Positions 24,623 through 33,307 of a stretch of DNA of 64,000 bases are shown one piece after another. Both the position numbers and the translations under genes were made by a program. Every line of letters starts with the position of its first letter. Positions within the stretch are counted from its first letter, which is position 1. This stretch comes from Clostridiales bacterium (GTDB lineage Bacteria > Bacillota > Clostridia > Oscillospirales > Oscillospiraceae), in contig SFHQ01000003.1 in the NCBI GenBank assembly GCA_004556345.1, forward strand, positions 12,802 to 76,801. The letters are read 5' to 3'. The notes under the pieces were generated by a model. It saw nothing but the letters and a program-made list of their open reading frames with translations. It was not told where the DNA came from and ran no database searches.

Positions 24623-24670
24623 CTTTTTCCGGCGGCCTGCTATACTGTGGCAAAAAAGGAGGCAAGCACC

Positions 24671-25603
24671 ATGCATTACACAGGAACCATCTGGCGGCCG
24701 CCCTATGAGGCGGGTTCGCTGCTGCTGCAAGTCACCGCAGGCTGTACCCACCACAAGTGCAAATTCTGCACGCTTTATGCGGACCTGCCCTTTCCCTTTC
24801 GCCTCTCGCCCAGACAGGAGTTAGAGAGCGATTTGCTGGAGGTGCAGACGGCAGACCGTGACCCCATTTCGCAGCTCATCGCCCGGTTAAATGGGATCCC
24901 CACCCCCAAAGAAATCTACCGGGTCTTTTTGACGGGAGCCAACTCCTTTGTCCTGCGGACGGAAAAGCTGTTGGCGATCGCAGACCTCATTCGGCAGTAT
25001 CTCCCCAAGGTGGAGACGATCGGCTGCTTTGCGCGGGTAACGGATGCAGTCCAAAAAACAGACGAAGACCTATTCGCCCTGCGTCAGGCGGGGTATGACG
25101 GCCTGACCATCGGCATGGAAACGGGGGATGACGAGGCTCTGCGCTTCATGCACAAGGGTTACACAGCGGCAGACATTTTGACCCAGTGCAGCCGTTTAGA
25201 CCAAGTGGGCATCGGTTACAACTTTTTCTATCTCACCGGCATTTCTGGCGCAGGACGGGGGGAGGCGGGAGCAAAGGCTACGGCGGAGCTTTGCAACCAG
25301 CTTCACCCACAGCTCATCGGAGCAAACATGCTGACGGTTTATTCAGAGTCCGAACTTTTTGCAGAGATTCAGCGCGGGAACTGGGAAGAGGAAAGCGAAG
25401 TGGAGAAGTATCAGGAGCTAAAAACGCTCGTTCAGACTTTGACCATCCCCGTGACCTTTGCGGCGATGGGAGCTTCAAATGCGGTGCAGCTGCACGGAGA
25501 ATTGCCTTGGGAACGGGCGCGGTTGTTGCGGGACATTGACCAGGTGTTGGAGGCGGGAGAAAGCAAATTACGGCAGTATCGTGTGACACTGCCGCATTTG
25601 TGA
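24671..25603 (+). CDS. Radical SAM protein, CX4CX2C type
   Basis: A 310-residue radical-SAM enzyme. The cluster motif is Cys25-THHK-Cys30-KF-Cys33, i.e. four residues in the first gap rather than the usual three; I have seen this spacing in a family of uncharacterised Clostridia proteins. GMETGDDEAL and the barrel strands that follow are typical. AAGGAGG is 8 bases upstream. The substrate is unknown. It is divergent from an HxlR regulator, so expression may follow electrophile or redox stress, which is inference. Confidence 0.85.
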   Translation: MHYTGTIWRPPYEAGSLLLQVTAGCTHHKCKFCTLYADLPFPFRLSPRQELESDLLEVQTADRDPISQLIARLNGIPTPKEIYRVFLTGANSFVLRTEKLLAIADLIRQYLPKVETIGCFARVTDAVQKTDEDLFALRQAGYDGLTIGMETGDDEALRFMHKGYTAADILTQCSRLDQVGIGYNFFYLTGISGAGRGEAGAKATAELCNQLHPQLIGANMLTVYSESELFAEIQRGNWEEESEVEKYQELKTLVQTLTIPVTFAAMGASNAVQLHGELPWERARLLRDIDQVLEAGESKLRQYRVTLPHL

Positions 25604-25608
25604 GGAAG

Positions 25609-28600
25609 TTATTTCTTTTTCCGCAGGTTGAATTTCTTTCTGGGTTTCTTAGGCTTCTCCGCCTTCTCCCCCTCCGTCGCTTTCTTCTTGGCCTTCTTCC
25701 GGTACCAGAGGAGGAAGAGCAGCCCTGCCACCAAAATGCCGATGGGCACGAGGAGCTGGAGGGCGCTGGGCTCCTGGATGAGGCAGAAGGTCACGCTATG
25801 CGCCGTGGCCGGGAAGAGGAGGTAGCTGCCGTCCTTGGTGCTGTCCTGGCGGACCCAAGTGCCGTCGTCCTGCTCCATCCAGACGCTGTACCGGCCGCCC
25901 TCTTCGGGGATGCGGCAGTGGACGGTGTAGGAGACGACGTCCAGGGTGGGGTCGTTGACGGTGACGGTGTAGCCCTGACCGTTGTAGGTGCGGCCCCGTT
26001 CTGTGGTCCAGGAGACTTCCTGGCTCGTGTGGCTGACCTCGGCCTGGGCGCTGAAGCTGCCGTCCACCAGGATCTCCGGCAGCTGGCCGCCGTCTGTCAG
26101 GGAGGAGGTGTAGGGGGTGTAAATGGCCTCCAGCGTCTGGCTGGCCGTCAGGTGGCTGTAATCCATGTCCGGCCAGGCGGCGGAGTAGCCCTTCTTGGCG
26201 GGGATGTCGGGGAGACTGTCCAAGCCCTCGCCGTAGGTAAAGGGCACGATCTCCACCAGCTTCCCGTCGGCCTGGAAGGTCAGTTCCATCTGGGCGAAGG
26301 TGCTGGGGGCCCCGCTGGCGCAGAGGGCAGAGAAAGTCACGGGGGTGGCCTTGCCCGCGTAGCTGATGCCGTCGATGCCGCCGAGGCTGTCGTGGGTGAA
26401 GGTGTTGCCGGTGACGATGCCCTCGGTGTCCCGGTCCCCGGCGATGGTGCCTGTGTAGGCCTTCGCGTCGGTGATCTCCACGGCAGAGCGGCAGTTTTTC
26501 AGGTTCGTGCCGTAGCCTGCGATACCGCCGACATAATGGTCCCCAGAGAGGGTGCAGCGGGACCAACTCTCCCGGATGGTGCCCCAGGAGCCGCCGGCGA
26601 TGCCGCCGACGTAGCTGCCGTCGGTGCTGGAAACGGTGCCGTAGTTTTCGCAGTGGGTGACCTGGCCCAGGTCCATACGGCCCACCACGCCCCCGGCCTG
26701 GTCCTTCTTGCCGGTGATGGTGCCGTGGTTCACGGAGCGGCGGATGACGGCCTTGGTCTGGTAGGTGATGTCCAGAGAGCGGTCCCCTTCTTTGACCAGA
26801 TCGTCCTCCGGGTCGAAGTCGTATTCAATGGCCATGGACCCGGCGATACCCGCCACGTTCACGTCGCCCTGGACCTCGCCGTTGTTGGTGCTGGAGGAGA
26901 CGCAGCCGGTGCGCTGCTGGTCGCTGTCGATCTGGTCGGAGATGTCCTCCACCAGGTTCTTGTCGGCCTCGTCCTTGGCGTCCTGGGTCTCCTGGCGGAG
27001 CAGGTCGGTGATGGACTGGACCTGGTCGCTGATGGTGGTCAGGTCCGCCAGAATGTTGTCCGCCGAGCCGCTGACCACGTCCGTGAGCTTCTTGGCGTTG
27101 TCGATGATGTCCGAAACTGCATCGTCCAGCTCGTCGCCCTTGGCGGTGATGTCACTGCCGATGGGGGTGAAGGAGATGGTCGGCTCCTCAGCCAGGGTCT
27201 TGACCATGGTGTGCAGGTCTTCCGTAGCCTTGTCCAAGAGAGCAAAGGCTTCGTTCATGGCGTCGCCTGCCCACTGGAATGCGTCAATGGCGTCTTCCAG
27301 CACGGTCTCGGCGTCTTGCAGAATGTCCATGGCGTCCTTGAGGGAATCTCCCGCGTCGTTCAGGGTGTCGGCGGCGGCCCGGAGGTCATCCACGGCGCGG
27401 TCCAGTTCGTCTAAGGCGGCCTGAATGTTCTCGATGGGGTCGCCGTTGGCATTGAAGTTATCCCGCAGTTTTTTCAGGGCCTGGTTCACGTTAGAGAAGC
27501 CGCTGGAGACGTTGTCGCTGGCGGTGGAGAGCGTCTTGAGGGCGTCTTGAAACTGCTTCAGGCTCCCGCTTGGGTCACCCTCCAGCAGGGTACCAAGGGC
27601 CTCCTGGATCTCCCCCATGCCGGTGGAGAAGCCCTTCATGCCGGTGCTGATCTCCTCCATACCGTTGGCCAGCTGGTCCAGGCCCTGGCGGAGCTTCTTG
27701 CAGTCGCCCAGAGTATCGCGGAGATACGTCTTGGCATTTTGCAGGTGCTTGAGCCCGTCGGAGAGCTGGTCAGCGGCGTCCTGGGCCTGGTCGATGCCGT
27801 CCTTCATGGCATCCATGGCGTCGCTGGTGATGTTCCCGGCGTCTTTGAGCTTGTCGAGGCCGTCGTTTAAGTAGTCCACAGCCTTGGTCATCTGGTCGGG
27901 CAGGTCCGTGAGGGTGTCTAAGATGGGTTCCATCTGGTCCAGGCTCCAGGAGATGCGGGCGGTGAGATCATTGATGGAGTCTAAATTCCCATTGGCCCAG
28001 TCTTTCGCCAGGTCCATGAGGTCGCTGGCGGCGTTCTGGGCGTTGGAGGCGTTGGAGGAGAGGCTGTTGAGCTGGCGGGTCACATTGGTGTTGGCGTTGT
28101 CCATGGTGCCCAGCAGGCCGTCCACCTGGCTGCCCAGGGTGTCCAGCTTATCCCAGACGTCATTGAGGGTGTCCTCTCCGTAGCGGAGAAAAACCTCCGG
28201 CTCCAGCTGGCCGACCACGCCGCCCACGTCCTTTCGGCCTAAGATGAGGCCCTCGTTGGTGCAGCCGTCCAGATAGCCCGCCTGCCGCCCGGCGATGCCG
28301 CCGACGTTGTAGCCGATGTGGGCATAACCCACGGCCCCGATGTTCCGGCAGCTCTGGACGATGCCGGAGGAGTAGCCGGTGATGCCGCCGATGTCGGTGC
28401 TGGTGGGGACGTTTTCGGTGGAGTTCCATTGGCGGTCGGGCAGGTCATCTAAGTCCGTGGAGCTTTCGATCTCCACGGTGTTGATGCCGCCCTGGTTCAC
28501 GCACTGCAAGATGCTACCCAAGTTCTGGCCCACGATACCACCCACATAATGGGTGGCAACGACCGTGCCGTTGAAGGTGCAGTTGATGACCTGTCCCCCG

Positions 28601-29094
28601 GCCTCGTTGATGCCGACGATACCGCCGACGCTGCTCTCTCCTTTCAAGTTGCCGGTGATGGTGCAGTTGCGGATAAGGCCCCGGTTGTTGCCCACGAGGC
28701 CACCCAGGGAATCCTGAAAATCCGTCGGGGTGATGCTGATCTCTACCTTCAGATCTTCGACCACGGCGGATTTTTGCAGGTACCGGAACAGACCCCGATT
28801 GCTGCCGCTGCCGTCGAGCGTAATGCCGGTGATGGCGTGGCCCTGGCCGTCGAAGTGGCCGCCGAAGGTCGGGATGGGGGTAAAGTCAGTGCCGGTCAGG
28901 TCAATGTCGCTGGTGAGAACGACGGTCTTGCCCTGGGACCAGCTGTCTAAGGTACAGTTCTGGGCGAAGGTCAGCAGTTCTTCCTTCGTGCCGATGGTGA
29001 TCTGGTTCCCCGCGGCGAAGGCCGGGGCCGCCAGGCTCAGGAGCAGGCAGAGCGTTAGAAACACGGCCAGGACTTTACTGGTCTTGCTGTTCAT
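25609..29094 (-). CDS. Giant GLUG-motif/coiled-coil cell-surface protein
   Basis: A secreted 1161-residue protein anchored at its C-terminus. In order: signal peptide (1-28, ending PAFAA), GLUG-type beta-helix repeats (about 30-345, many GGIVG/GGLVGN units), a long helical region (about 345-800) with heptad-like LDQLANGMEEISTGM repeats, a second GLUG block (about 815-960), a beta domain, a transmembrane helix (about 1118-1138) and a Lys-rich cytoplasmic tail. AGGAGG precedes the start, which overlaps the end of the MMPL gene by 20 bases. The helical middle resembles YhgE/Pip-type spans that accompany MMPL exporters. It is possibly an envelope-spanning partner of that exporter. Confidence 0.83.
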   Translation of the reverse strand: MNSKTSKVLAVFLTLCLLLSLAAPAFAAGNQITIGTKEELLTFAQNCTLDSWSQGKTVVLTSDIDLTGTDFTPIPTFGGHFDGQGHAITGITLDGSGSNRGLFRYLQKSAVVEDLKVEISITPTDFQDSLGGLVGNNRGLIRNCTITGNLKGESSVGGIVGINEAGGQVINCTFNGTVVATHYVGGIVGQNLGSILQCVNQGGINTVEIESSTDLDDLPDRQWNSTENVPTSTDIGGITGYSSGIVQSCRNIGAVGYAHIGYNVGGIAGRQAGYLDGCTNEGLILGRKDVGGVVGQLEPEVFLRYGEDTLNDVWDKLDTLGSQVDGLLGTMDNANTNVTRQLNSLSSNASNAQNAASDLMDLAKDWANGNLDSINDLTARISWSLDQMEPILDTLTDLPDQMTKAVDYLNDGLDKLKDAGNITSDAMDAMKDGIDQAQDAADQLSDGLKHLQNAKTYLRDTLGDCKKLRQGLDQLANGMEEISTGMKGFSTGMGEIQEALGTLLEGDPSGSLKQFQDALKTLSTASDNVSSGFSNVNQALKKLRDNFNANGDPIENIQAALDELDRAVDDLRAAADTLNDAGDSLKDAMDILQDAETVLEDAIDAFQWAGDAMNEAFALLDKATEDLHTMVKTLAEEPTISFTPIGSDITAKGDELDDAVSDIIDNAKKLTDVVSGSADNILADLTTISDQVQSITDLLRQETQDAKDEADKNLVEDISDQIDSDQQRTGCVSSSTNNGEVQGDVNVAGIAGSMAIEYDFDPEDDLVKEGDRSLDITYQTKAVIRRSVNHGTITGKKDQAGGVVGRMDLGQVTHCENYGTVSSTDGSYVGGIAGGSWGTIRESWSRCTLSGDHYVGGIAGYGTNLKNCRSAVEITDAKAYTGTIAGDRDTEGIVTGNTFTHDSLGGIDGISYAGKATPVTFSALCASGAPSTFAQMELTFQADGKLVEIVPFTYGEGLDSLPDIPAKKGYSAAWPDMDYSHLTASQTLEAIYTPYTSSLTDGGQLPEILVDGSFSAQAEVSHTSQEVSWTTERGRTYNGQGYTVTVNDPTLDVVSYTVHCRIPEEGGRYSVWMEQDDGTWVRQDSTKDGSYLLFPATAHSVTFCLIQEPSALQLLVPIGILVAGLLFLLWYRKKAKKKATEGEKAEKPKKPRKKFNLRKKK

Positions 29095-31723
29095 GGTCTG
29101 TCTCCTCCTTTCCGCTGGGAATGGGCGCAGGGCTTGCATCCTGATCCGGCGGGCTGTCCGGGGCAGGTGCCTGCGAGACTGGGCCGGTGGATTTGATCGT
29201 GGGGGCGAAGGGGTTGCGTTTCTCCTCCCCCGGTTCCTGGTTCTGGTAGGCCCCGGTGCCGATGAGGGCGTTGACATCCCCCCGGATCACACCCTGGATG
29301 TTGGCGTCGACGATGCCGGAGATGCGGCCCCGGACGCGGCCATTGACAAAGACCGTGCCGGTGGCCCGCCGCCGGGCTTCGGGAACGGGCACGCGGAAGC
29401 TGGTCTTCTCCACGATGGTGTCACCCAGCAGCAGGATCTGCGGCAGGACGAACATGACCAGGAACATGGAGATGAGGGTCCCTCGGCTCAGGCAGGAACC
29501 AATGCCCACAATGGCTCCGTCCGTCGAAATTTTGCCGATCAGGAAGCCGGCAGCAGCCAGGATGGAGCCGGAGGTCAGCACCGTGGGGAAGGAGAGCTGG
29601 AGGGCTTTCACAATGGCCTTCCTCGGCTCCATGGTCGTTTTCAGGTCCCGGTACCAGGTCGAGATGACGATGGCATAGTCGATGTTCGCGCCCATCTGAA
29701 TGGACGTGACGATCAAGTAGCTCAGGAAGAAGATGGGGCTTTGCGTCAGACCTGGGAAGGAGAAGTTAAAGAAGATACTGCCCTGAATGACCAGGATCAG
29801 CAGCACCGGCAGGCCCACGGACTGGAACGTAAAGAGCAGGACCAGAATGACAAAGACCACCGACAGGACGGAGATCATCACGTTATCATGGGCAAAGGAC
29901 GTAGACAGGTCATAGTCGCTCGTGGAGTTGCCCACTAAGTAAAAGTCATCGCTGTCGTAATACTGCCCGGTGATCTTGTGGACGGTTTGAAGGAAGTTGA
30001 ACGTCTCATCGCCTTCCTCCGGCAGGTTGAGCTTCAGGACCATGCGGGAGTAGTTCTCCCCCAGCATTTGGGCCTGGGCGTCGGTGAGCTGCTGGTGCAT
30101 GTCCTCCAAGTCCTGTTTGACATCGTCATCCAGGGTGAAGTAGCCCGCCTGCTCCTCGTCATAGACGAAGAGGAACATATCCATGAGGGACACGGCGTAG
30201 TCCTCGATGCCGCCGACGATGCGGCCGTAATCCTCGTTGTCGGCAGCGTAGGCGCTGTAAAGCAGACAGACCACTTCATAGTCCATATCGATAAGCTCGG
30301 AGAATTGCCTTGGCTTGAGCTCGTCGGTGAGCGTATAGCCGTCTTTCGCCTCGATGTTCGCCAGGCCCATGGCGGTGTCGATCTCGTCATAAGTCTCTAA
30401 TTGGTCTAAGATCGCCTTTTCTTTGGCATAATCCCCCTTGGGGACCAGCAGGGCGGCGACGTTTTGCTGGCCGAAGACGTCATTGACCCGATCCTCGGCG
30501 ATCTGGCTCTCGCTCTGACGGCTGGTGTCCAGCAGGGTGTAGCCGTAGACATAGGGGCACTTTTGGGACATCCAGAAGCCCAGGATCAGCAGCACCGCAA
30601 AGATCGGCACGCTGATGTACCGGGCCTTGACCACAAACCGGCCCCAGGCATCGATGGAGGGGATAAAGTTCCGGTGCTGGGTCTTCTCCATGGCCTTGGA
30701 GGCAAGGATGAGCAGGCCGGGCATCAGGGTAAAGACGGAGATGAGGCTGAAGCAGATGGCCTTGATGAGCACCAGGCCCAGGTCAAAGCCGATGCGGAAC
30801 TGCATAAACATCATGGCAGCCAAGCCGGAGACCGTCGTCAAACTACTGGAAGCAATGGCAGGGATGGCCGCGGCCAGGGCGGAGATGCAGGCGCTGCGGT
30901 CGTTGTCCGTGTGCTGCCGGTCCTCCAGGAAGCGGTGGAGCAAAATAATGGCGTAGTCGATGGCCAGGGCCAGCTGAAGGACCACGGCCACGGAGTTGGA
31001 GATGAACGAGATCTCTCCCAACAAGAAATTGGTGCCTTTGTTGAGCAGCGCCGCCGCGCCAAAGGTAACGAGCAGCACGGGGACCTCCGCGAAGGAGTGG
31101 GACGTCAGCGTCAGCACCAGGACGATGATGACGATGGCGATGGCGAAAATGATGTTCATCTCGCCGGCCAGGGTGTCGGCCTGGGAGTCACCCACGTTGC
31201 TGTCGATGTACACGTCATAGGGGGCGAGGACCTCTTTGATCTCGTTCATGGCATCGAGGCTGACCTGGTCATCCTCTTCCCCGGCGAAGGTGACGTTGAT
31301 GAGGCCGTCCGATCCCTTGAAGTATTCGGCGATGTCCTCCGGTGTCTCCGGGGCGTCCTCGTCGTCGCCAGTGGTATCGGCGTCGGTCTTCACGGTGTCC
31401 TCGCCGAAGGTGGCGCTGGTCACGCCATCGATGCGTTCGATCTGGTCGGCCAGGTCCGCGCAGATGTCATAGGTCGTGTTTGTGACCATGATGCGGGCGG
31501 TGCCGTAAGTTGTCAGCTCATCGTCCATGATGGTCAGGCCCCTGCGCGTCTCGGTGCTGGCGGGAAGGTAGTCGGTCAGGTCGTTGCAGACCTGGACCCA
31601 CCCGCTGGAAATGGCGCAGAAGATCATGGCGCAGAGATAGAGAAAGAAGATCAGGTTGCGCCGGTCCACGATGGCGGTAGCCAGCTTTTCAAAAAAAGAC
31701 GGCCCGTCGGGTTTTTTGCTCAT
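29075..31723 (-). CDS. MMPL/RND-family exporter
   Basis: An 882-residue transporter with the duplicated RND layout: one helix (about 24-44), a large extracellular loop (about 45-200), five helices (about 200-370), then the same pattern again (about 385-405, loop, about 630-800). LAIDYAIILLHR and GANIDYAIVISTWYR are the paired DY motifs of MMPL proteins. AGGAGG lies close to the ATG. It probably exports a lipid or peptide to the surface. It is coupled to the GLUG gene by a 20-base overlap and is divergent from a TetR regulator. Confidence 0.92.
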   Translation of the reverse strand: MSKKPDGPSFFEKLATAIVDRRNLIFFLYLCAMIFCAISSGWVQVCNDLTDYLPASTETRRGLTIMDDELTTYGTARIMVTNTTYDICADLADQIERIDGVTSATFGEDTVKTDADTTGDDEDAPETPEDIAEYFKGSDGLINVTFAGEEDDQVSLDAMNEIKEVLAPYDVYIDSNVGDSQADTLAGEMNIIFAIAIVIIVLVLTLTSHSFAEVPVLLVTFGAAALLNKGTNFLLGEISFISNSVAVVLQLALAIDYAIILLHRFLEDRQHTDNDRSACISALAAAIPAIASSSLTTVSGLAAMMFMQFRIGFDLGLVLIKAICFSLISVFTLMPGLLILASKAMEKTQHRNFIPSIDAWGRFVVKARYISVPIFAVLLILGFWMSQKCPYVYGYTLLDTSRQSESQIAEDRVNDVFGQQNVAALLVPKGDYAKEKAILDQLETYDEIDTAMGLANIEAKDGYTLTDELKPRQFSELIDMDYEVVCLLYSAYAADNEDYGRIVGGIEDYAVSLMDMFLFVYDEEQAGYFTLDDDVKQDLEDMHQQLTDAQAQMLGENYSRMVLKLNLPEEGDETFNFLQTVHKITGQYYDSDDFYLVGNSTSDYDLSTSFAHDNVMISVLSVVFVILVLLFTFQSVGLPVLLILVIQGSIFFNFSFPGLTQSPIFFLSYLIVTSIQMGANIDYAIVISTWYRDLKTTMEPRKAIVKALQLSFPTVLTSGSILAAAGFLIGKISTDGAIVGIGSCLSRGTLISMFLVMFVLPQILLLGDTIVEKTSFRVPVPEARRRATGTVFVNGRVRGRISGIVDANIQGVIRGDVNALIGTGAYQNQEPGEEKRNPFAPTIKSTGPVSQAPAPDSPPDQDASPAPIPSGKEETDHEQQDQ

Positions 31724-31830
31724 AGATCCACCTCCTGTGGGGTTTGGGAATTTTCAGTCCGTTCAAAAAAGCATTTCTGTCAGGATACGACGGAAGGGGC
31801 GGGCAGGGCAAGAGACAAATGCCCCACTGT

Positions 31831-31846
31831 TGTTAGAATTTTAACA
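31831..31846. promoter_or_regulatory. Palindromic TetR operator candidate
   Basis: TGTTA-N6-TAACA (16 bp, one mismatched pair) overlies the -10 of the exporter promoter in the gap between the exporter and its divergent TetR gene. Confidence 0.58.
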
Positions 31847-31865
31847 TATTTTTGTGATTTGTAAA
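31838..31865 (-). promoter_or_regulatory. Promoter of the MMPL-GLUG operon
   Basis: -35 TTTACA (31865-31860), 16-base spacer, -10 TAAAAT (31843-31838) on the minus strand. The -10 lies inside the palindrome at 31831-31846. Confidence 0.6.
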
Positions 31866-31908
31866 AAATCTTCGGTGGGTTTGGCGGGTGCGCAGACGAT
31901 GCTCTCTA

Positions 31909-31917
31909 TGCTATACT
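31909..31917 (+). promoter_or_regulatory. Extended -10 of the TetR gene
   Basis: TGC-TATACT with no good -35; about 65 bases before the ATG. Confidence 0.5.
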
Positions 31918-31981
31918 GAGAAGGTAAACGCCCTCCGTCAGCTTCGCTTTCAGGGGAGCCAAGTGTTTAGGAGACTCCGCC

Positions 31982-32554
31982 ATGCAATACCACAACGCAA
32001 GCACCACCAAGAAAGAACTGGCCGCAGCGCTCAAGCAGCTCATGGAGCAAAAGCCCCTGGAGAAGATTTCCATCCGGGAGATCACCAGCCTCTGCGGTCT
32101 GCGGCGGGAGACGTTTTACTATCACTTTGCCGACATCTACGCCCTGATCCAATGGATGTTTGAAGAAGAGGCTCTGGCTCTCCTGCGCCAGCACGAGGGC
32201 GTGCAGTTTTGGCGGGAGGGGTTATTGCAGCTCTTCCGATACATCCAGGACAACCGGGCCTTCTGCCTCTGTGCATTTCGGTCCATCGGGCACAGCCACC
32301 TGCGGAAGCTCTTTCAGGAAAACATCATCAGCATCGTTCGGGCCACAGTGGACAAACTCTCGGAAGAGCTGCACTGCCCCGCCGACGAGCTGGTGGTGCA
32401 GTTTTACACCATCGCCCTGGTGGGGACCGTGGAGAGCTGGCTGCTGGGCGAGGTAGACCGCACGCCGGAGGAACTCATCCAGTTTGCCGACACCATGCTC
32501 CAGGACCACATGCGGGGCATCCACCTGCGGATGCAGACGGAACACGCCAAGTAA
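31982..32554 (+). CDS. TetR-family regulator
   Basis: A 190-residue regulator with an N-terminal helix-turn-helix (about 8-55, ISIREITSLCGLRRETFYYHF) and an all-helical C-terminal ligand domain of the TetR_C/DhaS-like type. It is divergent from the MMPL-GLUG operon, with a palindrome over that operon's -10, so repression of the exporter is the simplest role. The ligand is unknown. Confidence 0.9.
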   Translation: MQYHNASTTKKELAAALKQLMEQKPLEKISIREITSLCGLRRETFYYHFADIYALIQWMFEEEALALLRQHEGVQFWREGLLQLFRYIQDNRAFCLCAFRSIGHSHLRKLFQENIISIVRATVDKLSEELHCPADELVVQFYTIALVGTVESWLLGEVDRTPEELIQFADTMLQDHMRGIHLRMQTEHAK

Positions 32555-32582
32555 GCACCCCCTTATTATAATAGGGACAGCA

Positions 32583-32623
32583 CAGGGACGCAACCCATAA
32601 CCGGGCCGCGTCCCTGTTTTTTT
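32583..32623 (+). terminator. Terminator of the TetR gene
   Basis: CAGGGACGC/GCGTCCCTG stem with a 16-base loop and seven T on the plus strand. The minus strand lacks a T run, so it is not an obvious terminator of the converging B12 operon. Confidence 0.85.
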
Positions 32624-32638
32624 GTCAAATTTTGGGCC

Positions 32639-33307
32639 TTACTGCCACCCACGGGCCGTGGGGTCCAGCAGGTCCCCCGCCCCGTAGACCAGGGCGTTGC
32701 AGATGGCGGCGGCCACGTTGCTCCCCCCCTTGCGGCCCAGGGCCACGATGGCGGGGACGTCGTATGTCCGGCAGGCGGCGAGGACAGCCTTTTTCGCCTC
32801 CACCACGTTCACAAAGCCCACGGGCACCCCGATGACCAGGGCGGGGCGAAGCCCCCGCTCCATCTGGCGGACGATCTCGAAGAGGGCCGTGGGCGCATTG
32901 CCCACAGCGAGGATCGCGCCGGGGTAGGCCTGCGCAGCCTTCTGCATGGCGGCCACAGCGCGGGTGCTGCCCTGCTCTTTCGCCCGCTGGGCAATGTCCG
33001 GGTCGGCCATGAAGCAGAGGACCTGTCCCCCCAGCTTCTCCAGGCCCACGCGGCTGACGCCGGCCTTGGCCATGTTCGTGTCCGTGATGATGGTCTGCCC
33101 GCCCCGCCGCAAAGCGTCCGTCGCCAGACGGACGGCGTTGGGGGTGAACACCAGGTTCTTGGCGTAATCAAAATCTGCCGAAGTGTGGATGACCCGCTTG
33201 ATGACAGGGGCCTCGTCCGGGGGCAATTCGATGCCCAGGTCCGCCAGCTCCTGGGTGATGATGGCCATACTGGTGCGCTCGATGTCGGCGGGGCGTTCGT
33301 GTTTCAT
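32639..33307 (-). CDS. cbiC: Precorrin-8X (cobalt-precorrin-8) methylmutase
   Basis: Moves the C11 methyl group to C12 to give (cobalt-)hydrogenobyrinate/cobyrinate. It has 222 residues, and HTSADFDY carries His41, equivalent to the catalytic histidine of CobH/CbiC. The start is fixed by GGAG and the ATGA overlap with cbiP. It is the last gene of the riboswitch operon, placed far from the other ring-building genes. No terminator is evident on its strand. Confidence 0.95.
   Translation of the reverse strand: MKHERPADIERTSMAIITQELADLGIELPPDEAPVIKRVIHTSADFDYAKNLVFTPNAVRLATDALRRGGQTIITDTNMAKAGVSRVGLEKLGGQVLCFMADPDIAQRAKEQGSTRAVAAMQKAAQAYPGAILAVGNAPTALFEIVRQMERGLRPALVIGVPVGFVNVVEAKKAVLAACRTYDVPAIVALGRKGGSNVAAAICNALVYGAGDLLDPTARGWQ

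Noticed and set aside
25600..27414. 604-codon plus-strand frame opposite the GLUG protein
   Set aside because: Shadow of the coiled-coil and GLUG coding sequence; no ribosome site or motif.
30464..31864. 466-codon plus-strand frame opposite the MMPL exporter
   Set aside because: Shadow frame; it also crosses the exporter promoter and operator region.
32562..32577. TATTATAAT near the end of the TetR gene as a promoter
   Set aside because: A similar string occurs in the purA leader; neither has a -35 at proper distance or a gene to serve.
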